Assembly: GCA_964568345.1 (NCBI GenBank) | Contig: CAZMPG010000032.1 | Location: 1 to 12,116, forward strand | DNA from: UBA12088 sp964568345 | GTDB lineage: Bacteria; Patescibacteriota; Minisyncoccia; Phycocordibacterales; UBA12088 | Direction of reading: 5' to 3' | DNA: 12,116 bases | In this document: positions 1-5,854 of the stretch, piece by piece | How positions within the stretch are numbered: position 1 is the stretch's first letter | How the letters are laid out: each line of letters begins with the position of its first letter | Notes under the pieces: generated by a model | Database searches by the model: none | The model's input: the letters and a program-made list of their open reading frames with translations, nothing else | What the model was told of the DNA's origin: nothing | Translations under genes and position numbers: made by a program

Positions 1-47
1 ATCAGTGAGCTACTGAAGGGAGGATGAAATAGGCCCCGAAAAGTTTC

Positions 48-53
48 TATACT
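48..53 (+). promoter_or_regulatory. TATACT -10 box candidate
   Basis: TATACT at 48-53 matches the hexamer seen just before two genes further on (3784 and 4943) and again at 11946. No convincing -35 box lies 16-18 nt upstream. It would start a transcript near position 60 that ends at the strong terminator at 292-329. Confidence 0.4.
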
Positions 54-291
54 CCAAAAATAGAAGCAATGGGTCTCTCGTGGATCGCTGCAATGCACGA
101 ACCCATTGAGGATTCCTATAGCCGTCCGCGCTTGCTTAGTGTGCATCGTGACCATGGTGGTCGCGGTTTGCGCACGATCTGCGACGGGCCTGGCTACGGG
201 TGGGTCCGTGATGGCGGGTTCGCGTTTGCCGTTTCGCCCAGTTTTAAAGCCTAAGCAACCTCGGACTCCAGTCCTTAGAAACCTAGTCCTT
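54..291 (+). other. Possible small transcription unit, product unknown
   Basis: This stretch lies between a -10-like box and a near-perfect intrinsic terminator, so it is probably transcribed. It could be a small RNA or a small protein. One reading frame opens at ATG 69 and stops at 254 (61 codons) without resemblance to a family I know. Another opens at TTG 106 with a signal-peptide-like start (residues about 5-25 are hydrophobic), but it runs through the terminator hairpin to 366, which argues against it. I looked for tRNA, tmRNA, RNase P and SRP RNA signatures and saw none. Bases 1-27 read in frame 1 as ISELLKGG followed by a stop and could be the tail of a gene outside the window; this cannot be judged from eight residues. 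Confidence 0.3.
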
Positions 292-329
292 AGCCCTGTT
301 CCGATTCGTCGGAACAGGGCTACATTTTT
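292..329 (+). terminator. Strong intrinsic terminator with TTCG loop
   Basis: A perfect 13-bp stem (292-304 paired with 309-321, AGCCCTGTTCCGA and its complement) closes a TTCG tetraloop at 305-308. It is followed by ACA and five T residues at 325-329. This is the clearest terminator in the window and marks the end of whatever is transcribed from about position 60. Confidence 0.85.
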
Positions 330-505
330 GCATGAAAATAAGTCGGTCTTGCGGCGGCAACAGTAGGTGAATGTGCGGACGGTTACAGCTTTTCGCCACC
401 GAACCCAGTTCCGCACACCGAAGGTGTCAGCAGGGAAGGGATGCAGTGTCCGTGGGGTTGGCGAAGAACAGCATAGGTAACTGCTCAACCTCCGCGCACT
501 GTTTC

Positions 506-671
506 TGCGAGCCCCGCCTGTGGCGGGGCGGGCCCCCACCTGCCGCGGGGATGACCGCAGGCTTTTAGCCGCGAGCAGAGCGTGGCGGGAAGCAGTCCAT
601 GATCTGAGCGGCGTTTTGGTACCATAGCGAACACGATCCTGGATTGCTTCCCGCCACAGGCGGGGCTCGCA
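506..671. repeat. Inverted dispersed repeat pair
   Basis: The 22 bases at 506-527 are the exact reverse complement of 650-671 (core GAGCCCCGCCTGTGGCGGG). A second pair lies inside, 582-598 against 641-657 (17 nt, one mismatch). The half-element is of the TTGCGAGC ... GAAGCAATCC type that is scattered in many environmental bacterial genomes, and related pieces occur in this window at 2180-2237 and 11484-11600. It carries no coding capacity that I can see. Function is unknown to me; a folded RNA or REP-like role is possible. Confidence 0.75.
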
Positions 672-748
672 ATGACCACGACATCGGGCTGTTTCTGGAA
701 GGTGTGAGCAATTACCAGCACAGATCTGGCACAGCGCCCATTTTCGTG

Positions 749-754
749 TACTAT
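749..754 (+). promoter_or_regulatory. TACTAT -10 box, probable leaderless start
   Basis: TACTAT at 749-754 ends 7 nt before the second ATG (762) of the holin-like gene. The same spacing is seen at 4943/4956. This suggests the message begins at or near ATG 762. No clear -35 box was found. Confidence 0.4.
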
Positions 755-755
755 T

Positions 756-1097
756 ATGAGCATGTATACCCTGATCACACGGTACCTTGCCATAGTCATC
801 GCCATTATGCTTGCGGCGCGGTATGTGCCGGGTATTACGGTTGTCGACCTCACAACCGTTGCGGTGGTCGCACTCGTCCTCGGCCTCATCAACCTCACCG
901 TGCGGCCGGTCCTCATGGTCCTTACGCTCCCGATCACCATCATTACGTTCGGGCTCTCCGTACTCTTCATAAACGCCTTCCTTTTCTGGGGTGTTGGGAG
1001 CTTCATCGAGGGCTTTTCGGTCGCAGGCTTCGTGCCAGCGCTCTGGGGCTCGTGCATTGTATCGGCAGTGAGCTTCGTGGCGCACAAGCTGACATAA
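756..1097 (+). CDS. Phage holin family IV-like 4-TM membrane protein
   Basis: Small integral membrane protein of 113 residues with four predicted membrane helices (about 4-20, 33-47, 50-75 and 88-108). The central stretch around LINLTVRPVLMVLTLPIT and the following FGLSVLFINAFLFW is the signature of the mycobacterial 4-TMS phage holin superfamily IV (PF04020). Despite the name, proteins of this family are widespread chromosomal membrane proteins in bacteria and their role is not established. The length is normal for the family. Start choice: ATG 756 or ATG 762; the -10-like box at 749-754 fits 762 better as a leaderless start. obg begins 3 nt after the stop, so the two are probably co-transcribed. 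Nothing indicates a prophage. Confidence 0.88.
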   Translation: MSMYTLITRYLAIVIAIMLAARYVPGITVVDLTTVAVVALVLGLINLTVRPVLMVLTLPITIITFGLSVLFINAFLFWGVGSFIEGFSVAGFVPALWGSCIVSAVSFVAHKLT

Positions 1098-1100
1098 CCT

Positions 1101-2081
1101 ATGGCATTCGTTGACGAGTACGATTTTGAGGCGAGTGCCGGTGCCGGCGGCGACGGTGTCGTGCGCTGGCGCCGGGAGAAGTTCGTCCCTAAGGGTGGCC
1201 CGAACGGTGGCGATGGGGGGAAGGGTGGCGACGTCTACCTCGAGGCGGTGCGGGATACCACCATGCTGCACCGCGTGGTGCACGTGCGTACGTACCGTGC
1301 GCAGCCAGGCGAGCCAGGCGCTGATAGCTCCAAAACGGGCGCTGATGGCCGGGATCTCGTGATACCGCTCCCCCTGGGCTCTATTGTGACTGAGCGTACG
1401 AGGGGTACGACGCTGGAGCTTCTCACCGAGGGGGAGCGGGTGCTCGTACTCCGCGGCGGGGCAAAAGGACTTGGGAACGAGCACTTCAAAAGCTCCACGA
1501 ACCAGCGCCCCATGCAGTGCACGAAGGGCCAGGATGGCGAGCGGGGTGTTTTCCACGTGGAGCTCCGCCTCATCGCAGATATTGGCTTCGTTGGGCTCCC
1601 GAATGCCGGCAAGACGAGCCTCCTCAATGCGCTCACGAGGGCAGGGGCAAAGGTCGGAGACTACCCATTCACCACCCTCGACCCCAACCTTGGCGCATAC
1701 CATGGTTTCGTACTCGCCGATATACCCGGGCTCATCGAGGGTGCCCACGAGGGTAAGGGGCTTGGCCACAATTTCCTCCGTCACATTGCCCGGACCCGCA
1801 GCATCCTACATATTATCTCGCTAGAACGAGATAATATAGCCAATGATTACAAGACAATAAAGCATGAGCTCGATAGCTATCCAGGACTAGGGAGCAAACA
1901 GCACCTCATCGTGCTCTCCAAAACAGACACCGTCCCCGAGGGGGAGCTTTCAGAGAGAATAAGCGCCTTCGAGCGCGAGACAGGGGAGCGGGTGTATGCT
2001 ACGGTGAGTGTACTCGACGATGCCTCGGTGAAGCACTTTGCCGATACGCTCGTACGTACGTTGCGAGATAGCAGGTCGTAG
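1101..2081 (+). CDS. obg: Obg-family GTPase, ribosome assembly
   Basis: Obg/CgtA GTPase of 326 residues, which acts in large-subunit ribosome assembly and stress control in the cytoplasm. The N-terminal glycine-rich Obg fold spans about 1-158, with typical GGxGG repeats at 32-43. The G domain follows: G1 GLPNAGKTS at 165-173, switch I YPFTT at 188-192, G3 DIPG at 207-210. G4 reads SKTD at 273-276 instead of NKxD; the Asp that contacts guanine is kept. The optional C-terminal domain of longer Obg proteins is absent, as the protein ends soon after the G domain. The region normally reading HVIDL reads HIISL and is encoded by a perfect AT-rich DNA hairpin (1810-1837). The start is ATG 1101, 3 nt after the upstream stop, with no Shine-Dalgarno sequence. 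Family identity is certain. Confidence 0.97.
   Translation: MAFVDEYDFEASAGAGGDGVVRWRREKFVPKGGPNGGDGGKGGDVYLEAVRDTTMLHRVVHVRTYRAQPGEPGADSSKTGADGRDLVIPLPLGSIVTERTRGTTLELLTEGERVLVLRGGAKGLGNEHFKSSTNQRPMQCTKGQDGERGVFHVELRLIADIGFVGLPNAGKTSLLNALTRAGAKVGDYPFTTLDPNLGAYHGFVLADIPGLIEGAHEGKGLGHNFLRHIARTRSILHIISLERDNIANDYKTIKHELDSYPGLGSKQHLIVLSKTDTVPEGELSERISAFERETGERVYATVSVLDDASVKHFADTLVRTLRDSRS
1810..1837. repeat. AT-rich perfect hairpin inside obg
   Basis: ATATTATCTCG (1810-1820) and CGAGATAATAT (1827-1837) form a perfect 11-bp inverted repeat around a 6-nt loop. It is an AT-rich island in a GC-rich gene, at the variable point between G3 and G4 of Obg. Its TATCTC/GAGATA arms recur in hairpins at 9151-9170 and 11278-11301. 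Confidence 0.6.
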
Positions 2082-2124
2082 CATCACAAGCGTCCCCTGC
2101 ACCTTATACCCGTTGTTGTCGTAC

Positions 2125-2130
2125 TATAAT
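2125..2130 (+). promoter_or_regulatory. TATAAT -10 consensus candidate
   Basis: A perfect TATAAT lies in the obg-gatB intergenic region. No good -35 box stands at 16-18 nt spacing. If active, it would give gatB a leader of about 180 nt that contains the palindromic repeat at 2180-2237. A second weak -10-like sequence, TTTAAA at 2301-2306, stands 8 nt before gatB and could instead give a leaderless start. Confidence 0.3.
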
Positions 2131-2179
2131 ACTACGTTTTCAATTAGTATGCTTCTTGTACGAGTAATTTTCTTCGTCT

Positions 2180-2237
2180 TTGCGAGCCCGCGGCGAAGCA
2201 AACCAGACTTGGATCGCTTCGCTCACGCTCGCGATGG
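2180..2237. repeat. Palindromic dispersed repeat element
   Basis: Two half-elements face each other: GCGAGC (2182-2187) pairs with GCTCGC (2227-2232), and GCGAAGC (2193-2199) pairs with GCTTCGC (2216-2222). The sequence belongs to the same TTGCGAGC...GCGAAGCAATCC style as 506-671. It lies in the 233-nt gap between obg and gatB, which otherwise holds no gene that I can see. Confidence 0.65.
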
Positions 2238-2314
2238 TGCCACCCAACGGTTACATGAGGGGGTGTTGCTGGGGGCGAGTGAATAGGGACTTTTTCCATC
2301 TTTAAACCTACACC

Positions 2315-3730
2315 ATGCCTACCTATCGCCCGACTATCGGCCTCGAAATCCACGCAGAGCTCAAGACACAGAGCAAGATGTTTTGCGGCTGCAGAAACGA
2401 CCCCGACGAAACCGAGCCGAACACAAATATATGCCCTGTCTGCATGGCGCACCCGGGCACACTCCCGGTCATCAACCGTGCCGCAGTCGAGCAGGTGCTC
2501 CGTGTCGGCACTGCACTCGGCGGCACTCTCGCTAACTTCACCGAGTTTGACCGCAAAAACTACTTTTATCCCGATATACCGAAAAATTACCAGATCAGCC
2601 AGTACCAGTACCCGCTCGTATCCGGCGGAAGCATCGGTCCAGTTGCCGTGACGAGGGTGCACCTCGAGGAGGACACCGCGCGGTCACTCCACGGGGAAGT
2701 GGCGAGCCTTGTAGACTACAACCGCGCTGGGGTGCCCCTCATGGAGCTTGTCACCGAGCCCGTGATCCACGATGCAGAGACGGCAGTTTCGTTTGCACGA
2801 GATCTCCGCCTCCTGCTCCGCTACCTCGGGGCAAGCGACGCAAACCTTGAGAAGGGAGAGATGCGCGTTGAGGCGAATATCTCGCTATCCGCCGACGATA
2901 CGTTTGGGACCAAGGTTGAGGTAAAGAATCTCAATTCCTTTCGAGCAGTTGAGCAATCTATTGCCTACGAGATACAGCGGCAAGCGGCGGTACTCGATGC
3001 GGGCGAGGGGGTACGACAGGAGACGCGTGGGTGGGATGAAGCTAAGCAGCGTACTTTCTCGCAGCGATCCAAAGAGAATTCTCATGATTATCGCTACTTT
3101 CCCGAACCTGACCTTCCAAAGCTCTACCTACGAGATATTCCGGCATGGCACGAGGATGTGCTGCGGTCGACACTGCCAGAACTACCCTGGAAGATGCGTG
3201 ACCGCTATGTAGCAGAGTACCAGCTCCAGGAAAAGGTTGCCCAGGCGCTTGTGTCCGACATAGAGCTCAATACTTTCTTCGCTGCTGCGGCTCGCCTATT
3301 GCCCGACACACAGCACGTGCGAACCGCAGCACATTACCTCGCCACCGACCTCGTCGGTCTTCGGGGGAAGTACGACGACCTACGGAGCGTCGCATCCCTC
3401 GACGCGGCAGAGTTTGCTGCGATCGTACGCATGACGCTCGATGGCACGCTTTCCTCGCGGGGAGGAAAGGATACGCTCGCAGCATGGTTGCGCACAGGCG
3501 GTGACCCACGGACGATCGCCCAAACACTCGGCGTACTGCAGGTGTCTGACACGGGGGCACTTGGAGAGGCGGTGCGGGAGGTGCTCCGCCAGCACGAATC
3601 GGTTGTAGCAGAGTACCGTGCAGGAAAGAGCGCAGCACTCGAGTATCTCGTTGGCCAGGGAATGAAGGCAACCAAGGGCGCCGCGAACCCCTCAAAGATG
3701 CGAGAAATCATTCTTGAGCAGCTCGGGTAG
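2315..3730 (+). CDS. gatB: Asp-tRNA(Asn)/Glu-tRNA(Gln) amidotransferase subunit B
   Basis: GatB, 471 residues, full length. In the GatCAB complex it binds misacylated Glu-tRNA(Gln) or Asp-tRNA(Asn), activates it with ATP and transfers ammonia supplied by GatA, making Gln-tRNA or Asn-tRNA. Visible family marks are GLEIHAEL at 9-16, the zinc-type cysteine set C24/C26/C40/C43 with EPNTNICPVC, the YFYPDIPKNYQISQ block at about 83-96, HLEED at 116-120 and VDYNRAGVPLMELVTEP at about 133-149. The C-terminal tRNA-binding GatB/YqeY tail ends in KATKGAANPSKMREIILEQL. The start at ATG 2315 places GLEIHAEL at the expected distance; there is no Shine-Dalgarno. gatA and gatC are not in the window, which is not unusual. 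A short hairpin overlaps the stop codon. Confidence 0.97.
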   Translation: MPTYRPTIGLEIHAELKTQSKMFCGCRNDPDETEPNTNICPVCMAHPGTLPVINRAAVEQVLRVGTALGGTLANFTEFDRKNYFYPDIPKNYQISQYQYPLVSGGSIGPVAVTRVHLEEDTARSLHGEVASLVDYNRAGVPLMELVTEPVIHDAETAVSFARDLRLLLRYLGASDANLEKGEMRVEANISLSADDTFGTKVEVKNLNSFRAVEQSIAYEIQRQAAVLDAGEGVRQETRGWDEAKQRTFSQRSKENSHDYRYFPEPDLPKLYLRDIPAWHEDVLRSTLPELPWKMRDRYVAEYQLQEKVAQALVSDIELNTFFAAAARLLPDTQHVRTAAHYLATDLVGLRGKYDDLRSVASLDAAEFAAIVRMTLDGTLSSRGGKDTLAAWLRTGGDPRTIAQTLGVLQVSDTGALGEAVREVLRQHESVVAEYRAGKSAALEYLVGQGMKATKGAANPSKMREIILEQLG

Positions 3731-3742
3731 TCCGCACTACCC
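3725..3742 (+). terminator. Possible weak terminator hairpin after gatB
   Basis: GGGTAG (3725-3730, containing the gatB stop) pairs with CTACCC (3737-3742) around a 6-nt loop, followed only by TTGTCC. A second small stem CAGGT/ACCTG follows at 3750-3762. There is no T run, so termination here is uncertain. Confidence 0.3.
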
Positions 3743-3783
3743 TTGTCCACAGGTACAACCTGGTATCTCGTCATCAGGAGCTC

Positions 3784-3789
3784 TATACT
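3784..3789 (+). promoter_or_regulatory. TATACT -10 box, probable leaderless start
   Basis: TATACT ends 6 nt before ATG 3796, so a transcript would begin at or next to the start codon. The -35 region is weak (best match CTGGTA at 3760-3765). Confidence 0.5.
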
Positions 3790-3795
3790 TAGAGC

Positions 3796-4797
3796 ATGAC
3801 GAGGAGAGACACCGTTACCGAAGAGCTCGAGTTCGAGGGGAAGCGCTACGTTTCGTCTATCCGGGCTGCTGAGCTCGTACACTACACGAAGGACTACGTG
3901 GGGCAGCTCGCACGGGCGGGAAAGCTTGACGCACGGCTCGTGGGGAGGAGCTGGTATGTAGCGGTGGATGCTATCAAGGAGCACAAGCGTACAGCGAACT
4001 ACACACTCACCAAGTCGAAGAAGCGTCGTAAAACCCTACCCAGCGCGCACCGTGAAGGAGACGATATATCTATACAAATTATAGATAGTATTGGTGATGC
4101 GGACCACCCAACCGAGGTGGAAAGTGTACCGGATGTGCACCTTGAGGGAAGGGCCTTAGAAAAACTAGAGCCTGCAGCACCAGAACGTAGCAACAATGCG
4201 CCTGCTACAGAAACCATTCCCTCTGAGGAATCCCACGAGGATGTAGACCTTCCTGTACTAGACTCCGACCGGGCCCAGGATGAAGCGGAAGAGCCCGCCG
4301 CACTAGCTTTTGTCGACAGGCACGTGAAGTCGGTGCCCATACAGGACAGGACAGAGCGACGTGCGCGGGTTGACCCCCTCGTGCACACGAGTATTCGGTA
4401 TGAGCCCGGAGAGCGTTTCGATTTCGATGAAGAGGGGGGTAATTCTTCGAAACAGACGCTCCGCTACGAAGGGGTGCCGATAGCGCGGCCTGCGCCCGTT
4501 GCTGCGCAGGGGAGGACCTTCTCCGCTGGCACTATTCGTACGCGCGGCATAGCGCATCAGGTGGCGAGCGGAGCACCACAGGGCCGACAGCTCATGGACG
4601 GCATCCTCGTGCGGGCGGGTGGGGAGCGGGGGCAGCGGTCGGTGCGTGCAAACAACGAACTCGATGCAGCACACGCGTATCGCTCCCAGGAGCGGAGTGT
4701 GCACAGGCCAAAAGCTGCCGCGCACGTACTGCTCTTCGTGGGCGCTTTTGTGTGCTGCTTGGGTATTGTCCTACTCCTGCTCCACTTCTTCGCGTAG
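3796..4797 (+). CDS. Tail-anchored helix-turn-helix protein, function unknown
   Basis: Protein of 333 residues in three parts. Residues about 12-66 form a MerR/excisionase-like helix-turn-helix unit (RYVSSIRAAELVHYTKDYVG, then GQLARAGKLDARLVGRSWYV), normally a DNA-binding fold. A basic patch with SKKRRK follows at 74-79. Residues about 80-300 are acidic to mixed, of low complexity and probably disordered. The C-terminus, about 309-333, is one hydrophobic helix that ends the protein, so it should be tail-anchored with the HTH in the cytoplasm. RodZ also combines an HTH with one TM helix, but it continues into a periplasmic domain that is lacking here. The gene start follows a -10-like box by 6 nt. 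The same HTH begins a second gene at 11963. It lies 158 nt upstream of the ATPase cluster; a regulatory link is only inferred. Confidence 0.8.
   Translation: MTRRDTVTEELEFEGKRYVSSIRAAELVHYTKDYVGQLARAGKLDARLVGRSWYVAVDAIKEHKRTANYTLTKSKKRRKTLPSAHREGDDISIQIIDSIGDADHPTEVESVPDVHLEGRALEKLEPAAPERSNNAPATETIPSEESHEDVDLPVLDSDRAQDEAEEPAALAFVDRHVKSVPIQDRTERRARVDPLVHTSIRYEPGERFDFDEEGGNSSKQTLRYEGVPIARPAPVAAQGRTFSAGTIRTRGIAHQVASGAPQGRQLMDGILVRAGGERGQRSVRANNELDAAHAYRSQERSVHRPKAAAHVLLFVGAFVCCLGIVLLLLHFFA
4067..4087. repeat. AT-rich hairpin inside the HTH-TM gene
   Basis: TATCTATA (4067-4074) and TATAGATA (4080-4087) form a perfect 8-bp stem with a 5-nt loop. Like the obg hairpin, it is a short AT-rich palindrome in GC-rich coding sequence, here at the junction of the HTH part and the disordered part. 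Confidence 0.4.
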
Positions 4798-4942
4798 CGT
4801 GCAGCTCCTCCCCAGGTGGGTGGTTGAACCTCACAGATCTAGTAAGTTAGTAAGGGAAGGAAGGGGCACTTCGGTGACTACCCACCACAGCATCTCGTAG
4901 GAGGTGAGGAAAAACCGTTTCTGTCGGTGAGGCATTCGCTGC

Positions 4943-4948
4943 TATACT
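4943..4948 (+). promoter_or_regulatory. TATACT -10 box of the ATPase cluster
   Basis: TATACT ends 7 nt before ATG 4956, the first codon of the c-like gene, again predicting a leaderless message for the whole cluster. The -35 candidate is TTCTGT at 4919-4924 with an 18-nt spacer, a partial match. A strong anti-SD match, AGGAGGTGA, lies at 4899-4907 upstream of this box but has no start codon at useful distance. Confidence 0.5.
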
Positions 4949-4955
4949 ACAGTGG

Positions 4956-5840
4956 ATGATGAGCCGTTCGTTCCGTATCGGAAGGTGTGTGCGTCGTGGT
5001 GCGCTGTGCATCGTCATGGGCACTGCGCTCTGCTGGGGTGTGGGTACTGTGGGTACGCTCTCGGCAGAGGAGCGCATGCCCATTACCTTCGCGTCTGCAC
5101 GTGCGCTTCCTGACGAGGTACGCGACGGTGACCTTATTACGTACGATCTCACAACCCGTGCGTACGCACTCTCCCGCACGCCAGACGACGAGAATCTTGT
5201 GGGGGTGGTGGTGCTTGATCCTGCGGTATACATGGAGGGCGATCAGCCTGGTCCTACCGATCGCCCCATCGCATCCTTCGGCGACGTGTACGTGAATGCC
5301 TCGACACTCGGCGGCGACATACAGGCAGGGGACATGCTCACCTCGTCGGAAGTCGCCGGGTTGGCGCAGAAGGCGCCGCGGGACAAGCCGACCTACCTCC
5401 TCGGCTTTGCGCTCGGCAGCCTCGTCGAGGCGTCGTCGAGTGATCCAGTCATCATTGAGGGTACCCGGGTGCGCGTGGGGCGGGTACTCGCTGCGCTCCG
5501 CATGGGGCCCTACGCCCCGCCGGACGCGCGCGATCCTGAAGGGCGGGGGCAGGGGAGCACCTCACCCCCGGTGGTAACGTCGCTCCAGGACAAGCAGGGC
5601 ACCGACTTCGATATGTTCAAGGCGTTTCGGTACGCGCTCGCCGCGCTCGTCGCGGGGAGTGCGGTGTTCGTGGCGCTCAAGCGCTTCGGTGACTCGTTCG
5701 CGCAGAGCATCGTGTCGGTTGGCCGAAACCCCCTCGCCCGTGCACAGGTACGATCGGTACTCATCTGGAACACATTTGCCATTATTGCCATCTGTGGCGT
5801 GGGTATTGCGGTGGGTGCAGCTATTATCCTTGTGCCATAA
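4956..5840 (+). CDS. Extracytoplasmic domain fused to subunit c-like hairpin lacking carboxylate
   Basis: Protein of 294 residues, first gene of an F1-like ATPase cluster. Residues 1-37 are a signal peptide (Arg-rich start, hydrophobic 16-35, probable cleavage at TLSA/EE). Residues 38 to about 190 look like a beta-rich exported domain; phrases such as GDLITYDL, GDVYVN and IQAGDMLTSS weakly recall tail-fibre or Peptidase_G2-type domains. A Pro/Gly/Ser-rich linker follows to about 216. Residues 217-294 resemble F-type subunit c: TM1 about 224-241, polar loop VGRNPLARAQ with R257-N258-P259, TM2 about 266-292. The ion-binding Asp/Glu of subunit c stands 20 residues after that Arg; here it is Ile277, and TM2 has no acidic residue. 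Subunit c has its N-terminus outside the cytoplasm, so the fusion is topologically consistent. A normal c has about 80 residues. The c-like call rests on position in the operon plus the loop and hairpin. Confidence 0.75.
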   Translation: MMSRSFRIGRCVRRGALCIVMGTALCWGVGTVGTLSAEERMPITFASARALPDEVRDGDLITYDLTTRAYALSRTPDDENLVGVVVLDPAVYMEGDQPGPTDRPIASFGDVYVNASTLGGDIQAGDMLTSSEVAGLAQKAPRDKPTYLLGFALGSLVEASSSDPVIIEGTRVRVGRVLAALRMGPYAPPDARDPEGRGQGSTSPPVVTSLQDKQGTDFDMFKAFRYALAALVAGSAVFVALKRFGDSFAQSIVSVGRNPLARAQVRSVLIWNTFAIIAICGVGIAVGAAIILVP

Positions 5841-5854
5841 GAACGTCTCGCGCT

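Larger units (their letters stand above)
330..755. other. Intergenic region without a supported gene
   Basis: I see no supported gene between the terminator and the membrane-protein gene. The open frame at 371-568 has no plausible protein character and runs into the repeat. Local hairpins are visible (373-379 with 410-416, and a 5-bp stem at 415-427), so an unrecognised structured RNA is possible. The rest is taken up by the inverted dispersed repeat at 506-671. Confidence 0.5.

Noticed and set aside
424..450. Possible SRP RNA core (TCAG ... GGAAG ... GCAG)
   Set aside because: The spacing resembles the SRP domain IV loop, but the bases flanking the GGAA cannot pair to form the required stem.
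371..568. Open frame of 65 codons
   Set aside because: Its second half is the dispersed repeat, and the composition gives no protein signal.
756..1097. The 4-TM protein as a possible missing ATPase subunit a
   Set aside because: It is only 113 residues, carries the phage holin IV signature, lacks the conserved subunit a helix pattern around the essential Arg, and forms an operon with obg, not with the ATPase genes.
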